From contig OY735227.1 of assembly GCA_963457665.1 (NCBI GenBank), positions 37,181,250 through 37,245,249 on the forward strand: a stretch of DNA of 64,000 bases. Direction: 5' to 3'. This document shows positions 32,809 to 44,130 of this stretch, one piece after another. This DNA is from Thysanoteuthis rhombus. Its lineage: Eukaryota > Mollusca > Cephalopoda > Oegopsida > Thysanoteuthidae. Positions within the stretch are counted from its first letter, which is position 1. The number at the start of each line of letters is the position of its first letter. The notes under the pieces are model-generated. The model was not told the DNA's origin. It did no database searches and worked only from the letters and a program-made list of their open reading frames with translations. The translations under genes were made by a program, and so were the position numbers.

Positions 32809-32935
32809 TTGCATCAGTTCCTGGCCTCTGATAATCCCCTTTCCCTGATTTTCAAAGCATTTCCATTGTGAAATTACTGGTAATGCATTTACATTATCTA
32901 AGCTATTGATACTTCTGTCACGATCACGTTTGACG
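32655..32935 (+). repeat. two copies of a ~110 bp repeat around (TA)n
   Basis: attgatctctgactgcaaac / catcagttcctggcctctga begin the two copies; both contain tttc(a)aatgcatttc(t/c)at or near-form. The (TA)n of about 31 units at 32744-32806 separates them. A third copy is at 33685-33800 and a fragment at 41043-41100. Confidence 0.6.
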
Positions 32936-33119
32936 CTTTCATTGGTCAATTTACAAAATCACGAGAGAGAATTAATGAAGCAGAAATTTGAATAGAACTA
33001 TTTTGTGAAACGGATTCTCTTTGCTCTTTGTTAGGGATTTACAAGTTTGTAAAATCATTTGGGGTGAGATTCAGTTTGGAAAACCAAAATATTTTTTTTC
33101 CATTCAAATGTGATATATC

Positions 33120-33480
33120 TTTTTTACTGTAAATTAAATGAATAAAAGATTACTTATTTCATAACTATAAATGAAATATTACCCATTTTATTGCTATAGA
33201 TCTAAATATTGTTTCTTTAATCTAAAATACTGCTTATTTCATTTAGAGAGAAAGACCGAAGAAAATGATTTAGGTAGTTTACTGATGTGGTATAAACAGA
33301 AAACAGAGAAACGTAGTTAGGTAGTACAACGAGATGTGGGAAGAAGGGGAAAGAAAGTTAGGTAGCATCTGAAGCGAGGGGAGAGGAACAAAAGAATCAC
33401 GTAGTTTCATAAGAAGGTTAGAAAGGAGAGTGTGGAAAGGAAAGTTTGGTAGTTTACTAAGAGGAGAGGAAAACTTTAGC
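33120..33480 (+). repeat. degenerate AT-rich then purine-rich tandem sequence
   Basis: 33125-33245 holds ~35 bp units around ttacttatttcata; 33270-33480 is G/A-rich with a recurring gtta/ttggtag word every 50-60 bp. Noncoding. Confidence 0.45.
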
Positions 33481-33684
33481 GTATGAATCTGACCATGTTT
33501 GTATAATATTTAGATGGACTGACAACGAAAACGGGAAAGGAGAAAAAAGAGAATGAGGCTATACTGGCATATAGTGCGAGAAGGAGCAAAGATAAAAGAT
33601 AATAGATAATCTTAGTTGTCAAAACCTATGGAATTTACAATAGTTCAGTCCAGTACATGTGATATCCCTATTCTACTGGTAACG

Positions 33685-33800
33685 CATGCGTCAATTCCTG
33701 ACCACTGACAATTAATTTCTTTCTGAGTTTCAATGCATTTCTAGATTTAATCATTTGCAATACTTTTACATTATACGAGTTCAGTCTGGAAAGTCTCCTG
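33685..33800 (+). repeat. ~110 bp repeat, third copy
   Basis: gtcaattcctgaccactgac, tttcaatgcatttctag and gcaatacttttacattat match the two copies at 32.7-32.9 kb. Confidence 0.6.
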
Positions 33801-33819
33801 CTGTTTGAGATTAAAGGGC

Positions 33820-34165
33820 AAATAAGCTTGGCTGGGGCCAAACTCCCTTGTCTCATTGAAATCTAAGAGGTATACAAAACAGAATTCATTCGTCCATACA
33901 ATATTATTCCAAAACTACGCGTCTCATTTCATCTCCTTTATCAATAGTTCCTGTAAATGGGATTTGCTAACTTTATCAGGTCAAGTCAATCTGAGTAGGA
34001 CTTTAGAAGTGGGAGTGAATTCGTTATCGTTATTTTTTGCGTACTTCACTATGTCACTGTGTTTTGATATGCTGTCACTTGTTTTTCTCTTGGTCATTGT
34101 CATCCGTCATTACGGAAATAGAGCAAAAATCAATAGTAAGAGTTTGACAAAAGAAAGAAAGAAAA
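33820..34165 (+). repeat. ~330 bp dispersed repeat, copy 2 of a pair
   Basis: Partner of 15915-16245 with the same blocks in the same order. Confidence 0.7.
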
Positions 34166-34293
34166 AGCATACTCAGGCTTATGGTTAATCCGACACTAGA
34201 TTTGAAAGCAAGCAAGAAAAAAGGGCCTACTCAACCTAATGGTTAATCCACCACTGACCCTAAAAGCAAGAAAAAAAAAAGAAAAGACATTTG

Positions 34294-34366
34294 GTTCCCC
34301 GTTGGATTCGATCCCAACATCAATTTGTTGTCTAACAAAACGCCATAGACCACTGAGCCATTGAAA
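34294..34366 (-). mobile_element. tRNA-like SINE head
   Basis: Minus strand: atggctcagtggtctatggc as D-arm/A-box and gttgggatcgaatccaac as T-arm with a perfect 5 bp stem and 7-base loop. The acceptor stem is not complementary, so this is a SINE head or tRNA pseudogene rather than a gene. Confidence 0.65.
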
Positions 34367-34419
34367 AAATCACAAGACAGCTCATAATATTAGAAAGCAA
34401 ACAGAGATATGCAAACCAT

Positions 34420-34672
34420 TAGAAAGCGCAAATGTCAATGTTGCAAGGATGTCAGACAACCGTTAGACATCAAAACTTACAAAGTGGATCCCCATAGATC
34501 ATATGCGAGATTGTTACCGGCAAAAAACAACATTGTGTGATGATTTAGATAGTTTCACAAGGTATTGGTACCGTGACACTTGGAAACCATCGAACTGGTG
34601 GATCTTGGGAACGGTCTATTTTCAACAACGGAGCTTGAAATAACGATGATGATGATGATGATGATGATGGAG
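34420..34672 (+). pseudogene. RTE-type LINE 3' end with (GAT)n tail
   Basis: Read with frameshifts, the plus strand gives a VARM-like start, DDLDSFTRYWYRDT, then WWILGTVYFQQRSLK. This is the extreme C-terminus of RTE-clade polyproteins (RW.D.L..F...W...A.DR..W...G.AYV.QR). A (GAT)n tract follows at 34646-34670, the usual RTE tail. 5' truncated. Confidence 0.65.
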
Positions 34673-35085
34673 AAAAAATAGAGTTTGTCTGTGAGGACTT
34701 TTTTTAGATTTTAATTTTTGTTTGCTAAAGTAGGAATTTTATTATAGCTCATTTTTTCCTGTACTCAAGAGTTGAACAATGACGAAAGCATCTACTTCTT
34801 TTGCCGGGAGAGAAAAATAACTTCGACAACGAGTAGAGGAAAATCTGCGTCAGAACTCTGATTCAATCTCAACGACCAACAAACAAACAGAAAAACAAAA
34901 ACCAAAAAAAAGACGAAGGTCATTTATTTGTTCGTATTTAATCTTATGGTAAACAATTCCAGTATTTTAATTTGTTGGTCGATGTAAGCAATGAACGGCG
35001 TCCATCCAGGAAATTAACTGAGAACGAGAGGAAATATTTTGCCATTAATTCTTGAATTGCAAATATCTGCTTCATTTCTCCTGTT
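34673..35085. other. intergenic DNA, nothing recognised
   Basis: No feature assigned. Confidence 0.45.
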
Positions 35086-35089
35086 TATT

Positions 35090-35600
35090 CAAAAGAAGAT
35101 TTGATTCCAGAAATCATAAAATCAACAGAAATTGAGAAAATAACCGAAACCTTTTGAAAAGAAAAGAGAAGAGAAACCCTAATTAACAGAAATCGTGAAA
35201 AATAACTGATTTTTTTTTCAAATTTTAGAATTTGTAAGAATAACAGCTTTTTTTCAAAAGGATAACAGTAATCAGAAAGATAACAAAAATGGGAAAAAAC
35301 ATGAGAAATCTCCAAGATAACAAAAATCTGAAAAATAACGGAACTTTTAAAAACAACAGAAATCTTATATAAGAACAAAAAAAATCCCAATAACAGAAAC
35401 CTGAAAAATAACAGAAATTTTTTTTAAGTAACAGAAATTTTTAAAAAAGAAAAATCTTAAAAACAAGAAAAATCTTAAAAACAAGAAAAATCTTAAAAAC
35501 AAGAAAAATCTCAAAAATAAGAAAAATCTCAAAAACGACCAAAACCATGGAATGAACAGAAATCTGAAAAATATCAGAAATGTTAAACAATAAAAAAACA
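35090..35600 (+). repeat. A-rich degenerate minisatellite with an 18 bp core array
   Basis: The whole region is built from variants of aacagaaatctgaaaaata. At 35450-35530 the unit settles to a clean 18 bp period (gaaaaatcttaaaaacaa, about five units). Minus-strand frames here (poly Phe/Leu) are artefacts. Confidence 0.8.
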
Positions 35601-35604
35601 TAAA

Positions 35605-36580
35605 AACAACAAATGTTTACTCCACCAATCGAAGAGTGTATCAACCCAAAATGTTTTGTTAAAAAGCAACAATAACGAAATAGAGCAGAACTAATAGTAA
35701 AATTAAAGTAATTATAAATACTGTATTGATTAAGAGTCTTGTAATAAAAAGCAAAGATAGTAATAAACAAGGAAAAGATGAGATTCTGTTCAAAGCTTGC
35801 GACGTTGTTTACACAAATCTAATAGCATTTGGCGACATTTGTTTCAGTGATAAGACTATTTCTTTCCAAATGATTAAAAAAAAAAAAGAATACTGCAAAA
35901 AAGACTCTCTAAAAATTGACTCTGACTGGTTATCTCGATCCTTGCTACGTTTTTGTTTTTATCTGAAAAGCGTGTATATATTTGTGTTCCCCATAAGTTT
36001 TTGGTCATAACTCAACACTTACAATATGAATTGTTAAAAAATGTTTTAGTAGCTTGAATTACGATCGCCTTTTCTTACGACATAGATTTTTTTGAGAATT
36101 GATTTTCTTTAAGAAAAACTGCATGACGTAGTGTGACGTATATTCTTTTTTCTTTGTACTCTCTCTGTATCCTTCTTTTCTTATGAACGCTATTAGCCTA
36201 TTCAAATTTGGTTTGAACAAAAATCGTTTGGCATTAATAGAACGGGCGACTTTCGTCGCAGTTAATAATAGCAATAATGAAGTGTGTATCAACACGGTTG
36301 TGACAAAAAAGCAGCAGTATTAAGGTGGAGAAAAACTAATGATAACATGATTGTAATATTGTTGAGTTTATTGATTGTTATGTTTTGTATGTTGTGATAA
36401 AACAGAACAATATTAAGTAAAACTAGCATTAAATAATAGTTATTATAAATAGTTTATTGACACAGGGTTATAAGAAAAATGTAACAATAATAATATGGGA
36501 TAAGACTAAAAAATATCTGTACCTCGCATATATGAATTACCGTATCCTGTGCGTATACCAGAAGTGATTATCTAAAAACA
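35605..36580. other. intergenic DNA, nothing recognised
   Basis: The frame at 35726-36010 has no known motif. No repeat assigned. Confidence 0.4.
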
Positions 36581-36584
36581 TCAT

Positions 36585-36810
36585 CTAAAATTATGTCAAC
36601 AAAATAGATATTTTATCTAAAACTATTCGATTAAATAAGATCTTATATCTAAAGTTCTCTAAAAATGAACGTAAATACCAGCCTAATATTTGGGCTTTGT
36701 TGGTCCACAATGACCATAGAGACCCAGAAAGGCACCTTCTTGAAAGAAAAAAAAAAACGTTTTCAGACGGTGCGTAGTGATGTACCCAAGCAAACCTTCA
36801 AGGTTGTATC
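36585..36810 (+). repeat. dispersed repeat, copy 1 of a pair
   Basis: Colinear with 63760-64000: atctaaa-rich lead, then gggctttgttggtccacaat, gaccatagagacccagaaag, gcaccttcttgaaag, and ttttcagacggtgcgtagtg. Noncoding. Confidence 0.7.
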
Positions 36811-37314
36811 TCACAAAATATGACCATACACACTCACACACACACAAGCATAGAGAGAAAAATCTGTTGCCCACTCGGCTAGTTGGTCGGGCTGGCCAGG
36901 TGTATAGCTACGGTGATAAGATAGTAATTCCAAATGTATCAAGCCAGAGTGTTGTGCTAAAACGCCACAATAATGAGTTAGAGTGAGGCTAGTAATAAAA
37001 TAATCCTAGTATCTTCACTAAAAAAGATGTTCTTGATTTTCTAAATCATTTCAAATGTCATCTCACGAATACTCTTCTAATCTGTTTGATTACTCTTATT
37101 GTTGATTGTTACCTTTCCCGTGTTGAATTCAAAACATGTCCATGTTAGATTTCACTGTATTACGTTTGTCTGGGGACCTCAGAACAACGTTTTTCCTTAA
37201 CAGATTTTGAAATATTCTCTTTAGCACAGTTTTTATCACTTAAAAAAAAGACAAAAAAAAAAGACGTTGTCTGAGAATTTTTGTTTGAAAAAATTCATTT
37301 TCAAATGAAAGCAG

Positions 37315-37490
37315 AAAAATTGACCGTTTAAAACTGTATTTTATTCAATTTAACTACAAAAGATATAAATTAGGGTTGGTGTTAAATTTAGGGTTAGAGT
37401 GTGACGTTATATGAGGCGATGACGTAACATATGAAAGCAGCAAACCTGTCATTATCGCGATGGTAGTTTCGCCACGGAAAAAAATAACTT
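37315..37490 (+). repeat. dispersed repeat with TTAGGG-like words, copy 1
   Basis: Matches 39505-39830: gaccgtttaaaactgtattt, ctacaaaagatataaattag, aaatttagggttagagtg and gcaaacctgtcattatcg. Copy 2 is longer. Confidence 0.6.
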
Positions 37491-37573
37491 GCACCGTCCA
37501 GACGTTTTGAATTTAACGCGGAAAAGGTAACAATCACACACTTATTTTCTATTCTAATTGATTTGAATAATTA

Positions 37574-37830
37574 CGAGGTATGTCCAAAAAGTAACTAGCT
37601 ATTTGATATTCACGGAAAAATAAACTTCCTAGGGAAATAACACCTTTGGTCCTCTCAAAGTATTCTGCTTAGGAATCCATGCACTTATTTCAGCGAACCC
37701 TCCAGTTTTCAAAACAGTCTGCAAAGCCCCCTTTCAAGATCGCCATCAGCTACCTCATCGCATTCTACTTAATTTCTTGGCAGGCAGCCAAATCTTTGAC
37801 ACTGTTACCTTTGAGCAGCACCCATGAGAT
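37574..37830 (-). pseudogene. mariner transposase C-terminal fragment
   Basis: The plus-strand end cgaggtatgtccaaaaagta next to a TA (37572-37573) is the mariner terminal repeat. The minus strand encodes a broken C-terminus, LMAILKGGFADCFENW followed by NKCM and AEYFERTKG, matching the (I)P.EDF.DCF.KW..R..RC....G.YFEG ending of mariner-family transposases. Stops interrupt it. The 76-codon plus-strand frame over this region is its antisense shadow. Confidence 0.7.
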
Positions 37831-38119
37831 CGCTGTGTATATGACAAAGAAAAGGTGGAGAGATATCAGTGTTGATTCCATCCCTCTTTTCGACAATCAG
37901 AGTTTCTAACCTTCAAAATCGGATCATTTAAATGTGACTGATTTGACACTTAACCGATTTTTATTTTTCAAATATTGGAATGTTTTGTTTCTCTTTCATG
38001 GATTTTGTTATTTCTTTTTATTCATGCACCATTTTTGACATCAGGAGTGTTTGGGTGTGAAAAATAAATAAGAGAATCAATGAAAGAAAAACAGAACATT
38101 CTGGTATTTGAAAAAGACA

Positions 38120-39150
38120 TTGATGTGTCATCATCATCATCATTATCACCATCAGTCTTTTGTCGTCCGTCATTGGACAACGACTTTCTTCAGGATTCAC
38201 CAGACTTTTCTATCATGGATGTCGCGAAGCCAATACTTCCTGAATATTTCTAGTTCGTCTCGCCGTTTTCTCTTTTAGTTGGTTTATCGAATGGAAATGG
38301 GCCATGTCGAGTAGCTTCTTCTAAAGCCAGCTTGTTCCCGTGGTTGGTTTTTGTCTAGTGTTTTGGTGATTCGGTTGGTGATAACTTCGGTTAAAAAATA
38401 TGTAGATGCAGTTGAGTAGACTTATTGGTGTGTAGTTGTTGAGATCTTTTGGTTTCATTTTTTTATAAAACAGCATCATGATTGCAGTGTTCCAATCCTC
38501 TGGGACTTCATTTTGTTTGTGGCACAAGTTGAATAGAATAACTAGTTTCTTAGTAATGACCTTGATGCTTTTTTTTTTTTGAGTCAGTCGATAATGAGGT
38601 TAACATAGCAAGAGACCTTTCCTTTCTTGGTTTGTTTGATAGTTTATTTCATCACCCATGGCTTATCTTCTGGGAAATCCTCGAACTCATTGCTCGCATC
38701 TTGCACATCCTGTTCGTTATTTCGTGTTCATCGTTTATAGGAGAGGAGTTTCTGGTATAGTTCTTGGGCATGTTCGACGATCTAGTCCCTTTCTGTTGTT
38801 AGGTCTCCCTTTTCTTAGAGTACATTAGTTATCCGTTTCCGCCCTGTATTGAGAGTTTTGTTAATAGCTTTGGAACCCTGACCTTTTTCGAGAAGTGTTT
38901 CGATGAATGCTGCCATGTATCTTTTGTTCTTTATTCGTTTCTTTTGGATGGTTTTATTTAGTTTAGTAGCTTCAACTTTCTCTCTTGTTGTCGGTGGCTT
39001 GAAATAGCAGCTTGATTCGAATGGTCCAATTTCGACACTTAGAAACTCAATGAGTGCCAGAATTTCTTCTGCGTTTACTCATTCATCGTTGGAATTCGTA
39101 ATTTCGAGAGAACAAGATTGATAATTACCAGGAATTACTTTTTTTGGAGT
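38120..39150 (-). pseudogene. RTE-type LINE reverse transcriptase pseudogene, internally deleted
   Basis: Minus strand, from 39150 down: a helical linker (KRIKNKRYMAAFIETLLEKG), a GRKRIT block, then VPEDWNTAIMMLFYKKMKPK and DLNNYTPISLLNCIYIFF, the start of the reverse transcriptase domain. REQAGFRRSYST follows in another frame. Directly after this the sequence jumps to RRDELEIFRKYWLRDIHDRK, the C-terminal tail of the same LINE family. The catalytic part of the reverse transcriptase, including the FADD-type box, is deleted. It ends with a (TGA)n tail at 38127-38155. Several stops and frameshifts; dead. Confidence 0.8.
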
Positions 39151-39159
39151 GGGCGTTTG

Positions 39160-39500
39160 GTAACCAGAGTCACGTATCTAGCATTAGATATACAACATGA
39201 GACCTTTTAGTTGTCGGTCATATCTCTAACTTGAGATATCCAACCCCAAGTGAAATAATAACATCGCCCAATCTGAACTTTGTTCATATGAAAACTGGCT
39301 TCACGCTTTGAAGAATGTCGGCGTTAGTCAGAAGACGTGTCTTTATCTTGTCGCCATCAACAGAACTCCCCCAAACGTGATATAAATTATTGGCCACGCT
39401 ATCAATAAATAACGTCTATATTTAGGTAATTTTGCAGCAATTATATATTGACGCAGCGTAAACTAGGTCAGTATGTATACCTGATTTATTGAAGTGGTGT
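39160..39500. other. intergenic DNA, nothing recognised
   Basis: No feature assigned. Confidence 0.45.
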
Positions 39501-39504
39501 TAAC

Positions 39505-39830
39505 TATTTTGACCATTTAAAACTATATTTTTGAACATTAAAACATATATATTTCCTCACATTCGACTATAAACTCAATAACGGAACAAATTAAAGCAGG
39601 AATTGTATTTTATTAAATTCGAGTACAAAGGATATAAGTTACATTTAGGATCACGGTTAGTGTTCAGGGTTAATGTTCATGGTTACTGTCTGGTTTAATT
39701 GATTAGGGTTAATATTATGGTTAGGGTTAAGGTTATATAAGTCAATTACAGAACTAATAAAAGCGGCAAATTTGTCATTATCGATGGTTTTTTTGTCGTC
39801 GTAGTTTTAACCTCTCCTACATATTCTTGA
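39505..39830 (+). repeat. dispersed repeat with TTAGGG-like words, copy 2
   Basis: Contains gattagggttaatattatgg and ttagggttaaggtt in a ~90 bp stretch (39655-39745) of degenerate GGTTA words, flanked by the same unique sequence as copy 1. Confidence 0.6.
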
Positions 39831-39834
39831 TGTT

Positions 39835-41040
39835 CTGAGAATGTACGCCATAATCATCGGAATTGACGAAGTTTGTTTGGTGAATAGTTATAAGTTGCAA
39901 AAAGTGTCCCAAAATTGTTATGAATTTAAAAAATAACACCAAAATATAACAAAAATAGTTCACGTCGTCCTTAAAAGATGGCGATTTTATATTGCTCAAA
40001 TAGATTATAACCTATTTGGTAAATACTTTGTATTTGAAAAATAACAAGAACATCATGTTGCTCAGCATTTTTTATTCATGTTTAATACTACCTGCATATT
40101 GAACTAAACGTAAAATTAGGTAAAAAAAATTAGAAATATTGTATAGATATAGAAAATTGTTATGGATGGAATAACTGAAAAAAAAGTATGCAAGGGACGC
40201 AACTCTTCTATATTATCATTGTATAGGTCAAGCTCCTTTTGGTTGTAACAGACAGACATTGAGTATTATATAAGTAAATAAATAGATACAAGAACTGTAA
40301 TAAAATGTTCAAACTCTATTCCTTTCTTTTTCGCTCATGAATGTCTTTGGCAAAAAAGTATGGAATCAGTACACGTTGAGGATGTTCACCCAGGCACCAT
40401 TCTACAAAAATGGTTTGTCAACTGCTATTAGAGATAGTTGGAACCAGAATATTGCTTTTCATTAGTGGAAACTATGCCTCAAATAACACAAGCCACCATA
40501 GAATCTTGAAGAGGGGTATTACAGTACTAATTATGATTTTTTTTGCAGTCGAGACCATATTTCTTTCCCCAGCATTGGGTGAGTCCGTCATTTTTTCTTC
40601 CACTCAAACCGGGAAAAATATGCCAATGATTTAAATATCTTAATAAGATATGTTTGAGTAATATTTCACGAAGCCAGAATATCAAGATATTAAACGGAAA
40701 TTGTTCTATGTCGTGTGTGCGATTTGTTTATTTGCTGCGAAGTAAAAAAGCTGAGTGAACATCCTCCAAGTGTGCTGATTCCATAATATTTGCCAGGGGT
40801 AGTTTAAACAAATAAAAAAAGATTTGGTACCTTGAAATAGTGTTTTCCTTGCAGCTATCAGAGTCAAGTGAGAGGCGTCGTCTTGACAACGATTACGTTA
40901 CGTAACAGATGACGTTAGCAGGCGCGTAGTTATCAAAATTCGATGGTAAACGTCGGTAGGCTGTCAGACGATTATCTCACACAAGAGATGGGTAGTTCCA
41001 ATCCACAAAACTGAGTCATCGTTTATTTCTTAAGAGCTCG
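39835..41040. other. intergenic DNA, nothing recognised
   Basis: AT-rich. A palindrome gttacgtaac at about 40895 is the only short motif noticed. The 74-codon frame at 40410-40634 has a hydrophobic middle but no family match I know. Confidence 0.4.
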
Positions 41041-41424
41041 CCTTAATTTCTGACCACTGACAATTCAATTCCTTTTTCATAATTCTCCATGCTACACACT
41101 GATAGAGTGCTGAAATGCGCTGAAACAAATTTTTCGTTAAAAAAAAAAATGCAAAACCATTAGTGTTTTCCTCTATTGCAAGGAATATTTATCGTATTGG
41201 TGTAGAAAAATGACTAAAGCTAAAGACGGCGGTGGGGGTTCGTCGAATAGTCATAAAATCAGTTGGCAGTGATTAAAAAAAGTTGTAATTTTGCCCATGT
41301 AAGCATTGAAATGAAGTAGGCTCTAAAGTCTTCAAACGTAGCCGATGCTAAAATACAGGAAAAAAATTATTCTTAGTGGTCAAGAGTGTTGGTGAAGTTA
41401 GTTACTGAATATGATAACTATATG

Positions 41425-41750
41425 TATAACATAAATGCACTGTAAATGTTTCATTGTATAGAAATGCATAATGTAAATGTTTTATTACGCAGAAAATTCA
41501 TAATGTCGATGTTCTATTACATAAAAATGCATAGTTTAGATGTTTCATTATGATGCAAAATATTCTATTGCATAGAAATGCATAATGTAAATGTTTCATC
41601 ACACTGAAAATTCATAATGTGGATGTTTATTTCATAGAAATTTCATAATGTTAATGTTTCATTGAATAGAAAATTCATTATGTAAATGTTTTATTACATA
41701 GAAATGCATTAAATAAATGTTTTATTATATAGAAAATTCATAATATCCTC
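41425..41750 (+). repeat. ~35 bp minisatellite with a ~70 bp dimer pattern
   Basis: About nine units of the form atagaaatgcataatgtaaa followed by tgtttcatt(g/a)c. Two variants, ...gaaatgcataatg and ...gaaaattcataatg, roughly alternate, giving a higher-order period of about 70 bp. Confidence 0.85.
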
Positions 41751-41867
41751 AGGTTAAACAAACTAATAATTTATCGCCAAAAGTGTATTATTGATCATGG
41801 CAGTTTTTGTAGCCATACTTTCACAGCTCTTGTTATAGAGAGAATCGACCCTCCACAAAACTCCTGC

Positions 41868-41920
41868 TGCACACGGATGCTTTGCGGCACACTGGTTGAG
41901 AATCGCTGCTCAAGGAGAAA
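41868..41920 (-). repeat. hAT-like transposon end
   Basis: Minus strand reads cagcgattctcaaccagtgt then gccgcaaagcatccgtg. The CAG..TTCTCAACC..GTGTGCCGC terminus is typical of hAT elements. A related end is at 11405-11500. Confidence 0.6.
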
Positions 41921-41939
41921 GACAAATCTGAATTTAAAA

Positions 41940-42060
41940 ACATCCAATACCTTCCCAGAAATGGGAAAGGCTTTGGTTTTTCAGTGGACTCAAAATGTCT
42001 GATGATAATGACGATGACGACTGTGATGATGATGATGATGATGATGATGATTTCCCTGGT
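41940..42060 (+). pseudogene. RTE-type LINE 3' end, second subfamily, with (GAT)n tail
   Basis: The frame ending at about 42000 reads EMGKALVFQWTQN, the C-terminus of RTE proteins (W.EMG.AFV.QWT..), followed by tgatgataatgacgatgacg and a (GAT)n run to 42050. Only the last ~20 codons are present. Confidence 0.6.
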
Positions 42061-42519
42061 TATTAGAATGCGAATCCAATTTTTACTGAGAGTAAGAGAG
42101 AGAAAGAGAGGGAGAGACAGACAGACAGACAGAGACAGAGGTTAAAGAGCAAATCTTTAGACAGTTATTATAACCTAGCGATATTTATAAAAAATATTTG
42201 TTTAGCGTCGGAATGTCGAATGACCTACTTCCAGAGTTTCTTACCGCAGACATTTTAGAACATAAGACGTACAGATATTGCACCTAAAATTACATTTCTC
42301 TCTGTATGTTATGCAATGCAAATGCAAATGAAGTAGAGAGGGATTGCCAGTGATCAAGAATTATATATATGTATTTATATATATCAGCAGGGGTATCCAG
42401 CTTTGCCCAGGGAAAAATGTAATCAATACTGAAAGGTAATGTATCAAATTCTAATACAGAGCCTCTTAAAGAAGGGATCGCAACTCTTTAGATAGGTTGA
42501 AAATAGCCAATCTGACTTC

Positions 42520-42900
42520 TTTTGAAAATGCCAAAATTGACCTGACTTTAAATTGACCTAAGTTGAATTGACCTTTGAAGGTTTCCCGGGGACGATGAGA
42601 CCTATCCTATGCTAATCCCAGGGTCAAGTTACCCATGTACTCATATTTGCAGCCCGTTTGGTGCAGCTGTCTCCCTTGAATTTGAAAATGCCAAAATTCA
42701 CCGGACCCTAAATTGACTATTAGAATTCACCAGAGATTATAGCCACCTATACTATGATCGTCCTGGGGTCAAGTTACAAATTTGCAGTCAGTGGGATGCA
42801 GCTGTCTCCGTCAGATTTGGAAATACCAAAACTGACCTTTTCAGAAAATGCCAAATTAGATCTGACCTTAAAATAAGCTTTAGAAGTCACCAGAGGTTAA
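42520..42900 (+). repeat. ~140-155 bp tandem repeat, about 2.5 units
   Basis: Unit starts gaaaatgccaaaattgacct (42522), gaaaatgccaaaattcaccg (about 42682) and a diverged ggaaataccaaaactgacc / gaaaatgccaaattagatct pair. The end of each unit carries ggtgcagctgtctccc / ggatgcagctgtctccg. Confidence 0.75.
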
Positions 42901-42910
42901 CGTTTAGATA

Positions 42911-42945
42911 CGATATTTCGATGTAAGTCTAAGACATCTCTTCAG
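42911..42945 (-). other. hammerhead-like motif with intact 5 bp stem II
   Basis: Minus strand: CTGAAGA, stem GATGT, nine-base loop, ACATC, then GAAATATCG. This fits CUGANGA - stem II - GAAA exactly, at 42945 down to 42915. Flanking stems I and III are not evident, so cleavage activity cannot be claimed. It sits at the edge of the tandem repeat ending at 42900. Confidence 0.45.
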
Positions 42946-43029
42946 GAGAATAGACTTACCTGTCCCTGAGTTTAGCTCATTGAAAGACAGAGTTCTTAGC
43001 CGAAAGAGAATCGCTATCATGTTTTCGTC

Positions 43030-43082
43030 GTGTTTTTTTTTTGTTTTGTTTTGTTTTGTTTTTGTTTTGTGTGTGTGTGTTA
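43030..43082. repeat. T-rich (TTTTG)n and (GT)n
   Basis: Simple repeat of gttttgttttgtttt type followed by a short GT run. Confidence 0.85.
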
Positions 43083-43089
43083 ATGTGTT

Positions 43090-44130
43090 GGTAGCAAAGA
43101 TTATATAGGGTGGAGTGGCCTTTAAGCATATTTTGCTGTTTGGGTCACAAGGGGGGTAATGTTACTGTAGTGTAAGATTTCGTTTGATTGTCTTCTGATT
43201 TTGATTATACATTTTTGTTATGATAGTGTTTAGTTTGAATGAATTTAATTTCAAATTATGATTTATTATTTCAATAATTTTTTATATCACCTACTCCTGC
43301 TCCCAATGGTAATCGTTGTAGTTAAAACTTCTAATTTCAATTTTGTATCATTTATGATTGTATCATCGTATTAGTTCAAGTTTGGGTATCGAAACTATAT
43401 TGGTATCGAATTAATCAATTTTTTTCAGGGTTGAGTGGGGATTCGTATTAGGTATTTAGGTGCCTAGGCGGCTCTTGGTCGAGTTTTGATTTAATTATTG
43501 GTAGTATTAAGCCGTTGGATTGTGATTATACATATGTTATGAGTTGTACTAAAATTATCCTAGTTGGTTGAAGCCTGAACAGCACCAATGACAGCAACAC
43601 CAAGGACAAAGAAAGGAACAGAAACATCAATTGTGTCAATCCACCAAACTAATAAGTATCAATATTTGAGAAATATGAATACTATACCTATATTAACAAA
43701 CAATTCCCCGATTTCATAGTTACTTAATCAAATTATATATATGTACACAATTTTTTATCCGAAATATTGAAAAACAAAAATCTCTGAAAACTGAACATCC
43801 TCGGGAACCAAGAGTATCTTCGTGAAAGTTGTCTGCACACCACAGTTTGCATTTGTCACCCAAATCTGACCTGTCGAGACCCGTGCTTGACCTATTATAG
43901 AATCAGTTGTTTCTTTGATTTCCAACCAATCTGATGTGCCTTTTATTTATAACTGTCACTTTTATTATTGTTTTGTGATGTTGTCGCTTTGATGACTGGA
44001 TAATGCCCAAAAGATCCCCTGACATCCCTATAAGTAGCAGTGAGAAGCAGAAAAGTAACCGTCTGTGATTACATATACAACAGAAAGTCGAGTCCCTGAA
44101 TTGATTTTGGTGCAGCGTCTTACTGAGGAT
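43090..44130. other. intergenic DNA, nothing recognised
   Basis: AT-rich; no gene or assignable repeat. Confidence 0.45.

Noticed and set aside
34294-34366. Functional tRNA gene
   Set aside because: T arm is intact but the acceptor ends do not pair and no terminator follows.
35440-35540. Regular 18 bp repeats as a CRISPR-like array
   Set aside because: Repeats are contiguous without unique spacers, in eukaryotic DNA.
39655-39745. Interstitial telomere array
   Set aside because: Hexamer period is not kept and the stretch belongs to a dispersed repeat pair.
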